From the NCBI GenBank assembly GCA_963575745.1, contig CAUYUJ010016693.1:882982-946981 (forward strand): a stretch of DNA of 64,000 bases, in the 5' to 3' direction. The translations under genes were made by a program, and so were the position numbers. Under the pieces are notes generated by a model. The model made no database searches. It saw only the letters and a list, made by a program, of their open reading frames with translations, and was not told where the DNA came from. This DNA is from Prorocentrum cordatum. Lineage: Eukaryota; Sar; Dinophyceae; Prorocentrales; Prorocentraceae. Positions 33,353 through 43,371 of the stretch are shown piece by piece (positions within the stretch are counted from its first letter, which is position 1; each line of letters starts with the position of its first letter).

Positions 33353-33521
33353 TTAGGACGGGCATGGCCCCCTACAAGGGGGGTTGGGGCACAAACTTAT
33401 ACATAGTCAAACAATATTCCAACATATCCAAAAAAATACAGGAAACAACGTCCCCAGGCATTTTTTCCCCCAAAAACTATATCTTGAATGTTCCTCCTGT
33501 GGAGGGGCAGGCCCGACTTAA
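33353..33521. mobile_element. M1 element, copy g (169 bp), perfect 8-bp target duplication
   Basis: The ends are TTAGGACGGGCATGGCCCCC and GTGGAGGGGCAGGCCCGACT then TAA. TCCTACGT flanks it exactly on both sides (33345-33352, 33522-33529). With copy c this establishes 8 bp as the target-site length of the family. Confidence 0.9.
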
Positions 33522-33724
33522 TCCTACGTCTTTGCGTTGTTGCTGCACAGACGGGAGATGGAGCCTTGACAAACCGAGCTCTCGCCCGAGTGGCAGGCCC
33601 ACTGGACGCTCGTCACGCATGGGGGGGAGCGCTCCCCGCAGTGGAGATCCACACGTGCACGGACTGATGGGTCGGGGACCTGGGACGGGAGGGTGCAGAT
33701 TGCAGCACCGCGGATGCATCCTGG

Positions 33725-33895
33725 GCTTGCTCTGGTCATCCTCATCATCCTCCTCGTCTTCCCTCGTGCCGTCTCCCTCCAACACCTCCTCCTCCTCCTC
33801 CTCCTCCTCCTCCTCCTCCTCCTCCAGCACCTCCTCCTCCTCCTCCTCCTCCTTCTCCTCCTCCTCCTCCTCCTCCTCCTTCTCCTCTGGCCGTC
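33725..33895. repeat. (CTC)n tract
   Basis: A pyrimidine-rich simple repeat, about 170 bp. From here to about 43 kb most such tracts are pyrimidine on the plus strand. Confidence 0.9.
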
Positions 33896-34511
33896 AGGCC
33901 AGGGTATTTTTAAAGTCCCTGCCACCGCGGCCAAGCGGTGCAGCCTGGGCGCCGTGTGGCACCTCCTGTATGAGGTGCACTGCCGATGATGATGATGCGG
34001 AGGCAGGTGCCCGCGGCTCACAGCGTCCAACCACGTTGGTTGGAATGCTAATTGCCGCGGGCAAATTGCTGGCCGTGTCATGATGAGGTTCTGGCGCTGG
34101 GTACCGCTCCGTGTTGTCTTACGGGGTAGGCCCAGCACTTGACCAACCCCGCCCCTGGTGGGGCCTCCTCCTGCCCCGCTTTTTGGCCGGGGGGGAAGGG
34201 GCCAGGGGGCGACCTCACCCTGCGGGGTGCGGTCGCTGGTCCAATGCTGCGGTCCTGCCCGTTGCTTCCTATTTGTTGGTTTCCCCCCTAAGGCACGAGG
34301 TTTCGGCGCTATTGAGGGTTAGCCAATAATAGGAGGCCGGAGGACGGATTCAGCTTGTGCCTGCTTCCTCTTTGTACACGTGTGCCCCTGATTTGGCCGG
34401 TTTGGCCGATTTGGCCGATTGGCCGATTTGTTCTGCCTTCTGGGCCGTCAACATCCTCCTTCTCCTCCTCCTCCAACACCTCCTCCTCCCCTCCCGAGCC
34501 CTCCTCCTCCT

Positions 34512-34532
34512 CCGTAGCCATGCTGGCTCAGG
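34512..34532 (+). other. spliced-leader relic 2
   Basis: The 21-mer starts CCGTAGCCAT and ends TGGCTCAGG with GC between. It agrees with the dinoflagellate spliced leader (CCGTAGCCAT, TT, TGGCTCAAG) at 18 of 21 positions. It follows a CTC tract and is not followed by a GT donor, so it is a retroposed copy and not a spliced-leader gene. Confidence 0.75.
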
Positions 34533-35640
34533 CAGGTCGGGCAGGTCGGGCGGCCCACGCTCGGCGGCGTGCGCCCAGCTGCGCGCGGAAGCGGCCCGTG
34601 GCGGACCTCGAGCCCGACGGCAAGCGGCGCTGGGCTGCGGCGTCGGCGCGCACGCTGGCCGGGCGCGCCGACGCGAATGGCGCGCCGCTGTCGGGCGAGT
34701 CGCGGGCGCCTGCCATCAGCACGAGAGCTGACGTTCTGGAGGGGCTGCCGGGGGCCCCTTGGGCCCCAGGCGATGCGCTGGGCGGCCATGAGGCCTCGAC
34801 CGTAGCTCACTGGCCTGGACGAGCTCGCGGCGCTGGCCGAGGACCTCGGCACCTCGGGCAACTGGGCTCGACACCGTGTACCGCCTGGCCTGGCGCCGCT
34901 CCCCACGGCCCCCTCTGGGATCACGGCGGTGGAGATCGAAGAGTTCCGCGCTCGCCTTCGCTCGCCCGAGTTCGTCGTCGCCCCCCGCCCCATCGCTGGT
35001 GGAGGAGTTGCGCTTGGTCGCAGTGCGAGTGCGGGGATGACTCGGAGTCGCAGGAGCCGAAGCCGCAGGATCAACCTGGCGGACCCGCGCTGGCCAGCGC
35101 TGGCGTGGGCATGGGGGAGGCGGAGGTGGCGTCCGAGGGCGTGGAGGGCGTCGCCTCCAGCTGCCCGACTACCAGGAGGAGCGTGGCGCTGGGCAGGAGT
35201 TCGGGGACCGCCAGGTGCGCCCCGACGAGAAGGCGGCCGTTGCCAAGCACGACCCCCAGGGGCGAGGGCATCGGCCTGCTGGAGTAAGTGATGGATGTGC
35301 CCGCTGGTGGCATCGGGTCTGGCCCCGCTGGCGAGAGCTTGAGGATCGTGGAGGAACAACGCATGTTCGACGACGCAGATGTTGGAGCTGATCCGCGACG
35401 AGATGGTTCAAGCGTGCGTCCCGATCGCACAGTATTGTGCGGTATATGCCCCCTGCCTGCTGAAGCATGGTGCGGTCGTGGAAGCGACGCCGGGTTTCTG
35501 GAGCAAGATGGGCAGCCGTGTGAAGTGTACGGCACGGCTATGGATGCTGAGAAGGGCCTCGAAGTGCACGAGGCGGCCATCACCGACTGCATGGTACACG
35601 CGTGTGTGCCGATCGCACGATCCCGTGCGGTGCATGCCTC
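34533..35640 (+). pseudogene. retroposed, degenerate coding sequence downstream of a spliced-leader relic
   Basis: After the leader relic the plus strand has fragments of protein-like sequence in shifting frames. Examples are VADLEPDGKRRWAAASART (34600-34660), GLDELAALAEDLGTSGNW (about 34810-34870) with TAVEIEEFRARLRSPEFVV (34925-34990), EPKPQDQPGGPALASAGVGM and QRMFDDADVGADPRRDGSS. I do not recognise the family. The pattern of leader, then charged/Ala-rich frames broken by frameshifts, fits a decayed processed copy of a trans-spliced mRNA. It ends at an M2 element (35653). Confidence 0.45.
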
Positions 35641-35652
35641 TTGGATGGGATT

Positions 35653-35846
35653 ATAAGATAAACAAAACGCCATAAATATAGGCTGTTGGCGCTCCTCGCG
35701 GATTTCTCGGATCTGCGCTGGACCCCCCTTACCTGGCGCGCGGAGCGCGCCAGGATCGCCGCCGGAGGGGGCCCAGCACGGATCCAAGAGGTCCGCGCGG
35801 AGCGCCAAGTTTGTGTACGGCGTTTTGTTCTCCTTCGATTTTGGGT
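35653..35846. mobile_element. M2 hairpin element, copy d (194 bp)
   Basis: The left arm has ACAAAACGCCATAAATATAG, GCTGTTGGCGCTCC and GGATCTGCGCTGG. The right arm has ATCCAAGAGGTCCGCGCGGA, GCGCCAAGTTTG and ACGGCGTTTTGTTC. The flanks ATGGGATT and ATGGGATG match at seven of eight positions. It is the best-preserved palindrome of the family. Confidence 0.8.
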
Positions 35847-35924
35847 ATGGGATGATGGTGGAAGGCGCCGCCGTGCTAGGCGTGTTCGGGCACGCCCTGG
35901 GTGGCACCCTTTGCGTGCTGTCAG

Positions 35925-36123
35925 CTCAGCTGCCCCGATACGCAACACGCAGCACGCAGCGTATTGATACGCGACGCAACATGTCGACGGAAAACGTGGA
36001 TCCGACGCGATGCGTTCGCCAAAACGTGGGCCAATACATGGGGCCGACACGGAACGTATTGACACGGACGTTTTGAGCACGGCACGTGTTGCGTTTCACA
36101 ACGGGCGCATCGCGACAGTTAAG
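35925..36123. mobile_element. M3 element, copy b (199 bp), perfect 8-bp target duplication
   Basis: The ends are CTCAGCTGCCCCGATACGCA and CGGGCGCATCGCGACAGTTA then AG. GCTGTCAG is duplicated exactly on both sides (35917-35924, 36124-36131). It has the same length and orientation as copy a at 17589 and lies, like copy a, a short distance after an M2 element. Confidence 0.9.
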
Positions 36124-36359
36124 GCTGTCAGGTGTCGCGGGCTGCCGGGCGCCAGGTGTGCCCTTTGGTGCCTGGTGGGGCTCGCTCCCGCGGGCATGGC
36201 GCGCGCGCGGTCTGCGCAGGATGGATGGCTCCTCGTCGTGAAGCTGCTGGGCGAGTCCTTTGTTCTGGTCGGGGGGGGAGTATCCCTCCCCCCCCCATCC
36301 CCCTTCCTTGGAAGCTGCATCGTGGCCTTGCACTGTACTCGCTGAATCATCCGCATCCT

Positions 36360-36600
36360 CCTATCCTCCTCTTCCTCCTCCTCGTCCTGACGTTCCACCC
36401 CCTCCTCCTCCTCCTCCTCCTCCTCGTCCTCCTCCTCCTCCTCCTCCTCCTCTTCCTTCACCTCCTCCCGCCTTCCCTCCCTCCCTCCCTCCCTCCCGCC
36501 CTCCTCCTCCTCCTCCTCCTCCTCCTCCTCCTCCTCCCCGCCGCCGCCATCCCTCCCTCCCTCCCTCCCTCCCTCCCTCCCCTTTCTTCTCATAGATCAC
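36360..36600. repeat. (CCT)n and (CCCT)n tracts
   Basis: About 240 bp of pyrimidine-rich simple repeats leading into the D-array leader. Confidence 0.9.
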
Positions 36601-36860
36601 TTCTCCCTGTCGCACCCCCAGACGCGTTGATATGGCGGACACAGGGTGTGTCGCCTAAGACTTCCTCACCATTCATGATCCTGTGCGTAACTTGGGATGC
36701 GTCACGCTTCAAGGAAGGAGGGCGGGTGGTTTTCAAGACGTGGCTCTCGCTTTGGTGCCGCGCACGCTTGTCTCAAAAGCTGGCAAGCAGCTTCAAGGAT
36801 GGAGGGCGGGCCGTTTCAAGTGCGGCTCTCGCTTCAGTGCCGCCTGGTCGCAACAATCAC
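36581..36860 (+). repeat. satellite family D, array 2 with leader
   Basis: CCTTTCTTCTCATAGATCAC, CTGTCGCACCCCCAG (36581-36630) is the D leader. Two to three units (AAGGATGGAGGGCGGGCCGT, TTCAAGTGCGGCTCTCGCTT) end near 36860. Confidence 0.65.
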
Positions 36861-37489
36861 ATTGATTCGCACCTGGTCTTGACGTCCCACGTTGGTGTGG
36901 TTTAGTGCCGCCTGGACGCAAGGGTCATGCCGATCCGCGGCGTTGAAAGCCCAGGAATGGTGCACTGGCACGACTGAAGATTCTCAGGCGGTTGGAACAA
37001 TTGTCGTTCAACAGGGCACTTCCCGGAATGGAGAAACCGTGCTGGGATCTAGAAGGAGGGCACTTGGAGGGGGTGCAACAGCGTCAAGTGAAACAAGTGC
37101 CGTTCAACAGGGCACTTCCCGCAATGGAAAAACCGTGCTGCGATCTATGAAGGATGAAGAGGGAAATCGGAGGGGGTGCAACATCGCTGATGAATCCCCC
37201 TCCTCCTCCTCCGCCTCCTCCTCCTCCTACTGCCCCCCCCCGTGACCTCATCCCTGCCCCCTGGGCCAGAGAGCACGATCTCGCATGGGAATGCCTGCTC
37301 CCGAGACTCCTTGTAGGCCCTCCTGGTCTGGCCCCGTCTGTCTGGTGCCCTCGGCTGGGGACGGACCAGATCGCCCGCAGAATCGCACGGATCGGGTCGA
37401 ACCCCGTCTGAGGGGAAGGGGGGGAGAGGAGAGGAGGAGGAGGAGGAGGAAGAGGAGGGAAGAGGGAGAACAAGGTTGGAGTCAGAGGA
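36861..37489. other. no supportable gene
   Basis: GTTCAACAGGGCACTTCCCG with GAATGGAGAAACCGTGCTGG recurs (about 37007 and 37102), a direct repeat 95 bp apart. A GGA tract lies at 37415-37470. No gene recognised. Confidence 0.4.
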
Positions 37490-38260
37490 GCGAATCTATA
37501 TGTGCGTATATGTGTATATTTATATAGAATTATGGAGCTGTACATCTGTTTTAGATGTATATACATAGTTCGGTCTATAATACATGTGTAAATACATACC
37601 TAAATAGTCATCTCGATCGATGAATCTACATCTACACACACAGTTAATGTATATATACACGCATACATATGAGTACATATGTGAGTGTATCTATATGCGT
37701 GCGTGTGTATCCACCATAGTGCCTCCTGGCACGCTGAGGCGTCACAAATGCCAAGTGCTGCCCTGCAGGGCTTCTGTAGTCTTCAAGGCCCCCGCTCTCA
37801 TCGCACCCAGTCGTGTGCACCACCCCTAGTCTCGAGGCCACAACCCCTGGCAGAATGCGACAGATTCGAGGCCCGGATGCCTCCAAGACGACCCAGTGAC
37901 ATTGTTTCAGGACGAGCCACGTTGGCCTCGAGACGGCCCAAGATGGCTTCAAGACGGCCAACGAGGCCGCTGAGGCGTCCCAAGACAGCCCTAGACTGCC
38001 CAAAAGAGCCCCAAGACGGCCCCAAGAAGGGCCCAAGAGTGGGAACACGAACCACGAGTTCGAGCCTTCTGCCCCAAGAGGCACCCAGCAGCTTTCCTTG
38101 CCTTCTGGAGTAGCTGCCACCCAGAATGTTGAGCTGGCACGATGGCGGAATTGCCAGAGGCAGCTGGGTACACATATAGATATACACACATACATACATA
38201 TAGATAGATATGTGTATATGTGTGTATATCCGTACATATGTACACACATGCATCCATGGC
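37490..38260. repeat. TATA/CATA microsatellites flanking a CCCCAAGACGGCC minisatellite
   Basis: (TATG)-type repeats run at 37490-37720 and again at 38165-38260. Between them (37875-38035) are loosely periodic words GCCCCAAGACGGCCCCAAGA and TTCAAGACGGCCAACGAGG. The composition mirrors 26.4-27.7 kb in inverted orientation. Confidence 0.75.
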
Positions 38261-39429
38261 TGCTCTCACTCCAACCACCGTTTCCCCGACTGCATCCAAG
38301 CGAGCATGCGTGAGGATCAAGGAGGCTCAATAATCGATGCTTTCGAAAGCGGACCGCCCTTTCTTTCTTGGGCTCCGCAAAACTCTGGACCGCAGCTGTG
38401 GGGATGGGTGCACAAGCAGGAAAGATAGATTTCCACTGCGTGGTGTTGGCGCGCCTCCCCCCCAGACGGCTCCGTGAGGCTGCGGGCTGCACAACCCCCC
38501 GTGAAGACGAGGGCTGCCCGCCGACCGCGGCGATGAAGGGGAGGTTGCGCAGCACGCGGGAGATGGCCCTGGCCACCACGGACCTTTGCCGCCCGCCGCC
38601 TGCTGTCCCGCTGTCCCCCCCCCCCTCCTTTGTGTACAGTGTACACTCGGCCTTGATTGGACAGGACGCGCGAGAGGACACATGACCCTTCCGAGGGCCA
38701 CATCGCCATGGGAGTGTAAGAAGGCACGTGTCGCGAGGCACAGGACACAAGGGTACCCTTGAGCCGGCAGGGTCGACCTACTAGACCGGGCCGACTGTAG
38801 GGCTAGAGCCCCCCAGGTGGTCCCCTGCTCGGCGGCGCCTCCGAGCAGCCCAGGGCGCTTTCAGCACCCCGGCGCCGCCTGCGGCGGCGCCCCTGGGGCA
38901 CCCCCTGCTTGAGGTGCCGAGAACGCTCCGACTGCTCGGGGGCCTGTTGAGGCCAGCCCAGGCTGCCTGTGCGCAGCCCGAAAGCCTTACCACCTCTCCT
39001 CCTTATGAGCCCCCTGACGACTTGACACAGACAAGGCAGGAATATGTGGTAGCTCTTCCGCGCTCGAGCGCCGTTCTCACGCTCTCAGGATCCGCCCAAA
39101 GGAAGGGAGCCCGCGGGATGGATCGGGAGCCCCAGAACCCACGCACTGAAAAGCTCACGACGCCGGAGGCGTGAGCCCTCCTCCCTCCCCACCGTTTCTC
39201 TCCTCGACCCCCACCTCAACAACTTTCTCCTCCTCCCAGCCCTCCGACGCCCCGCCCTCCTGCTCCCGTGGCGGCCCCCTTGTGGCCCGCTGGCGGTCCT
39301 CGCGGCCCCCTCGTGACCCCCTCTGATGGTTCCCTGGTGGTCCTCCAGTCCCTGCACCGACCACGTGCCACCCTGTGTGGGACTGTGCCCCTATGGAGTT
39401 CCTTGTTCCCCAGGCAGCGCCCCCCCCCC
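38261..39429. other. no supportable gene; GC hairpin at about 38870-38900
   Basis: GGCGCCGCC then TGC then GGCGGCGCC forms a strong hairpin near 38872-38892. Otherwise only overlapping frames without domains are seen. Confidence 0.4.
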
Positions 39430-39640
39430 CCCCACACACACCTCATCCCGACGCCCTTCCTCCTCTTCCTCCTGATCCTCCTCCTCCTCCTCCTCCTCCT
39501 CCTGCTCCTCCTCCTCCTCCTCATCCCTCCCTCCTCCTCATCATCCTCCTGCTCCTCCTCCTCCTCCTCCACCTCCTCCTCCTTCTCCTCCTCCTCCTCC
39601 TCCTCCGCCTCCTCCTCCTACTCCTCCTCCTACCCCTACC
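39430..39640. repeat. (CTC)n tract immediately upstream of a spliced-leader relic
   Basis: About 210 bp of CTC/CCT repeats ending directly at the leader relic at 39641. The same arrangement precedes the relic at 34512. Confidence 0.9.
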
Positions 39641-39661
39641 CCGTAGCCATCCTGGCTCAAG
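39641..39661 (+). other. spliced-leader relic 1
   Basis: The 21-mer starts CCGTAGCCAT and ends TGGCTCAAG, with CC in place of TT in the middle, so it matches the known dinoflagellate leader at 19 of 21 positions. No splice donor follows. It marks the 5' end of a reverse-transcribed, trans-spliced transcript. Confidence 0.85.
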
Positions 39662-39801
39662 ACGTCTGCACCTTGGGGGCTCCGCGCCTCCGTTCCTGCA
39701 GGGATACGGTTAGTCCGCGGCAGTCGTCCAACCTTCTCTGGGTCGCCGCGGCGCTCGAGGGATCAGCAGCCCCAGCGAGAGTCCTCGGGTGATCGTGTGG
39801 T

Positions 39802-40871
39802 TTGCACCAGGGAGAACATGGCGAAGGACGTGGGGCCCCACAAGTGGCACCGCACGACTCGCGTGCGCCCCAGGACCAGCAAACCCGTTCTCAACTTGGC
39901 CGAGAACAGGACATGTTTTCCTGCGACATCGCGAAGTCGGCCTGCTTTGGTGGGCATGTCACGCCTGCTGTCCCTTCCAAGCGTGCGCCCTGGGTCATGC
40001 AGTCGACACGGACTCAAGGGCCGCCTGGCAGCGCGGATGGGCAGATGGCCAAGTTCCAGGCGCAGATCAAGCGTCTGGAGCGCGAGCTCGAGAAAGCGAA
40101 GCTTCAGCAGTCACCAGCTGGGCGTTCCTCCACGGCGTGCCAGGATGACGATGGCGAGTGCGAACTGGCCCCAGGCAGGGACCGCATCGCGGCCACTGAT
40201 AAGAAGCTCGGCACCATCGCCTCCTTGGCGGGTGGGATCTGGAGCAGCATCAAGGCCGACCTTCGCGCCGAGCGGCAGGCGCTCGAGCAGCACCTTCTCG
40301 ATTCTCCCCCGTGGCATCACGGCGACGGCCGCTCCTGCAGAGAGTGGGCGAGGCTGAGCAGAAGCTCCCCAAGCCCAAGATGCACGAGAACGCTTGCCGC
40401 AATCGCGTGGTCGACGCGGAGAAGGCGCTCCAGGAAGCGGACGCCCGTGTCTCGGAGCAGGAGCAGCTCCTGGCGCGGCTGAATACGCAGCGGGCGGCCC
40501 TGGCGTCTCAGGGGGCGGCGCTCGCCGCGCCGTCGTCGGGTGCATCCACGGAGGCTACCGTCTTGCAGCTGGGCTCGGACATGGCGCGGCTGCTGCTGGA
40601 GCAAGGCCTGGACGAGCTCGGCGTCCAGGTGCCCGACCTATGGGGCTTTGCGATCACGCTGTGCGAACAGATTCCGCAGTGCTCGCAGCAGGCGCTGGCG
40701 CGGCTCGAGGCACCTGTCAGCCGAGCGACGTTGAGAGGCGCAACCTCGGTGGTCGAGGCCACGCCCTCTGCTGCGCCTGAGGCCCCAGAGCCTGACGTGG
40801 CGCAGATGCGCTCCGAGATCGCCGCAGGGGGAGTGTCCCCACTAGCTGACGACGAAGAAGCGCGCGCGTAG
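39802..40871 (+). pseudogene. LINE ORF1-like coiled-coil protein, frameshifted
   Basis: Frame 1 carries MAKFQAQIKRLERELEKAKL and DKKLGTIASLAGGIWSSIKA to about 40300. The frame then shifts, and VGEAEQKLPKPKMHENACRN, VVDAEKALQEADARVSEQEQ and LLARLNTQRAAL continue to a stop at 40871. Both halves are heptad-rich alpha-helical coiled coils, as in the ORF1 proteins that precede endonuclease/RT frames in dinoflagellate LINEs. Such proteins bind element RNA in other LINEs; here this is inference. The expected N-terminal CxxC zinc segment is not seen. The C-terminal tail is Ala/Pro/Glu-rich (EAPEPDVAQMRSEIAAGG). Confidence 0.55.
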
Positions 40872-41732
40872 AAGCTCCAGCTCGCATTCGGCAGACGAAG
40901 CGGTGGGCATGCTTCGTCGGCCTTCTCCCCTTGCTAAAGTGAAATGATGGATGGCTCATCTGTCCCATAATGTCCTTCTCTTACATCACTGTGAGCGACT
41001 GGCAGCGCCTGGATTTGCCCACTGAGCATCTTTGTGCCGGGCCGTTTGGCATGCGTCTACCACCGCCTGGGTTCAATGGTCATGCTCGGCTTGATCCTGG
41101 ACGAGCTCGGGCTGCGTTGGAAGGCGACTCTGTAGATTGGTCTGCGCGCTGGGTTTGGAATGTCAGTTGGGGCGGCAGGTGGCTGCCGACTCCTAATCAG
41201 ACTGGTGCGAGGCGTGGCGCGCGACTGTGCTCAACTTGGATGATCAGCGTGAGCTTAGCGCGGCTTCCCTTCTGCGGCGTGGGCCTGCAGGGGGGCTGTG
41301 GCCGAGGCGGTGTCGGAGGCGCGCCGCGCTGCTCGGCGTCGAGGAGCTCTCCGTCGCTAGAATTTTCACCACGTACTTGCGGTTTCTAAACCCAAGGCGC
41401 ACGGAATGAGGTCGTCAACCATCATTGGCCCGAGCTAGACTACCTGATCGATCTGTTTCGAGCGTGGTTTGACAGTGTTCGGGCTCATGCTCCTCGAGGT
41501 GGGCAGCCATTCTATCTGGTGGATGGACTGGGGGCGGGCAGTATGAAGGCTGCAGCGTCATCGTTGGTGGCGTCGTCTGCTTCTACGTCGACCCCGACTG
41601 CCTCTGCACTCACCCCCCCTCCCGTCGGGCCCGTGCGGGAAGAGCCTACCTGGTTGCGTCGAGCTGCGGGCGCTCATCCCATCGTCAGGTCGCCACTGGC
41701 AACGGTGGCGCGCGGCAGGGCGCTCGCGCCAT

Positions 41733-42462
41733 CATGGAATTGAATGTCGCGGCTGGGCGTAGTTTCGTCGTGGCAATCGCTCAGGAGACGAGGCCCCCCG
41801 ACGCTGAGGCAGCTGGCGGTGCCAGGCAGTGGTGCTGAGGACGAAAACTCCTCCTCGCCCTTGGCCCTCCGAGGGGCGGGCCGGTAAAGGGCGCCTAGCT
41901 GTCGGGAAGGGGGTTAGGGCTCTGCGTTGGCACGCACATTGGCGTCCTTGGCGGCATCCCGATACCCTCGGAACGGTCGCGCCGCATCGTGGCCAGGAAG
42001 ATCCCCACCTTGGAGAAGGGCCCGTGGTCCTCGCCACCTCGCTCGGCATGGTCACATCGGTTGGCTTGACGGGCGACAGCCTGGAGTTGCTCTCTGAGGG
42101 GGCATCTACTGCTGGCAGTACCCTGCGCTGGCCATCATCGGCCCCGACTGGAATGCGGATGCTCATATCATACATCCCTGCGCCCCGCGACTGGCACCAA
42201 GTGGAGGGCATCATTGTCAACCCTGGCGCCCCGACCTGCGGGGGCAACGAGTACGACTCTTTCGTCGCGCCGCGCACTCTGGCACACCATGTTGCTGCCC
42301 CTTCAGGCCCTCGAAGGCGCGCCATCTGGCACACATGACCGAGTGCGCTGCGCCTTGGAGCGGGCACTGTCTGGATTGAGGATCCCCGCCAGGCTTTCTC
42401 AGTGGCCAAAGAAGGACCCCGACTCCGAGGACTCTGTGAGGCCGCGTAGGGCAGTCCACTGA
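41733..42462 (+). pseudogene. AP-endonuclease-like domain of a LINE, degenerate
   Basis: The pieces occur in the right order and spacing for an APE-type endonuclease of about 240 residues. NVAAGRSFVVAIAQETR (41742) holds the first acidic motif (QET). GGIPIPSERSRRIVARKI (about 41952) follows in another frame, then IIGPDWNADAHI (about 42134) with the DWN motif, and GGNEYDSFVAPRTL (about 42240) near the end. The final segment reads SVRPRRAVH where active members have a histidine motif. Frames shift several times, so it is a relic. In active LINEs this domain nicks target DNA. Confidence 0.5.
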
Positions 42463-42811
42463 TGAAGGGCGGTTAGAACAGGCGGGGCTGTTCGAGCCCT
42501 CGGATTGCCTGCAGAAGTCAAGCGCCAGGTGGCTCGACCCTGCAGAGCGCTCCCTTGATTCGCGCGTAGCTGGTCAATGCGCAGGATGCCCATCACTATC
42601 GTGGACGGGGGCTGGGCATACGCATGATCGAAAGGCCCCGCTTGGAGGTGCATGAGGGCAAGCGGCGATTCCACGCATCTGCTGGCACTGCGGCCCGGCG
42701 GAATCTCCTCCACGTCTGGAAGGCCAGGCCGCGCTGGGGCCAGGCGGGCCGCGGGTCCCGCGGCAAGCGGCAGGCCATGCGAGCACGCCTGTACTTGCAA
42801 GCCAAGTCCCC

Positions 42812-42890
42812 AGTCCTTCCTCCTCCTCCTCCTCCTCCTCCTCCTCCTCCACCTCCTGCTCCTCCTCTTCCTCCTCCTGCTCCTCCTCAG
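42812..42890. repeat. (CTC)n tract inside the LINE relic
   Basis: A pure CTC/CCT repeat of about 75 bp within the retroposed sequence. Confidence 0.9.
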
Positions 42891-43371
42891 TCCTTCCTGA
42901 GTCGATCTCTGGCGCCGAGGCGCTCCGCAAGGTGGCGAGCGACGAGTGGCCTGCCATGGCTGAGAGGGGTAGCCCTGCATCGGCGTGGTTCCAGCACCTT
43001 TGACGTGAGGTGGAAGTGGCCACTCGCGGAAGACCAGCCTCACCGGCCACGGCCAAGCTCGGGGGGGAGTCCTGCAGCTCGGCTCCGCCTGGCCCGGGGA
43101 GAGCGGCGCACAAGCTGATCCAGCCGAAGGTTGTGGAGCCCATTCCGATGGTCTTGCCTGGCGACGCGGAGTCTTTACCTCCAGGTGGCTCTCCGGATGT
43201 GGAGGGTGCGCTGCAGGAGTGGCTTCCATTGTGGACCAAGGATCCCACAGCAGATGAATCTGCTGCGGCTAGTTGGCAGGTGGACCAAGCCTTGAAGCAC
43301 ATCAGCTCCGCTTGTTAGCTGTGCCATCCTCGTCTATGGCAGGAGGAAGAGCCTGCATTGGTCGGCGGCTC

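Larger units (their letters stand above)
39641..43318 (+). mobile_element. decayed LINE-like retrotransposon with spliced-leader 5' end
   Basis: In order: spliced-leader relic, a coiled-coil ORF1-like pseudogene (39802-40871), and an AP-endonuclease-like relic (41733-42462). A last open stretch runs to a stop at 43318, with a CTC tract at 42812-42890 in between. No reverse transcriptase was confidently found, so either it is lost or the copy is chimeric. Frameshifts throughout show it is inactive. The leader shows that element RNA was trans-spliced before being copied back. Confidence 0.6.

Noticed and set aside
34355-35287. Intact 310-codon plus-strand gene
   Set aside because: Only parts look protein-like and these jump between frames, so I treat the region as a decayed retroposed copy.
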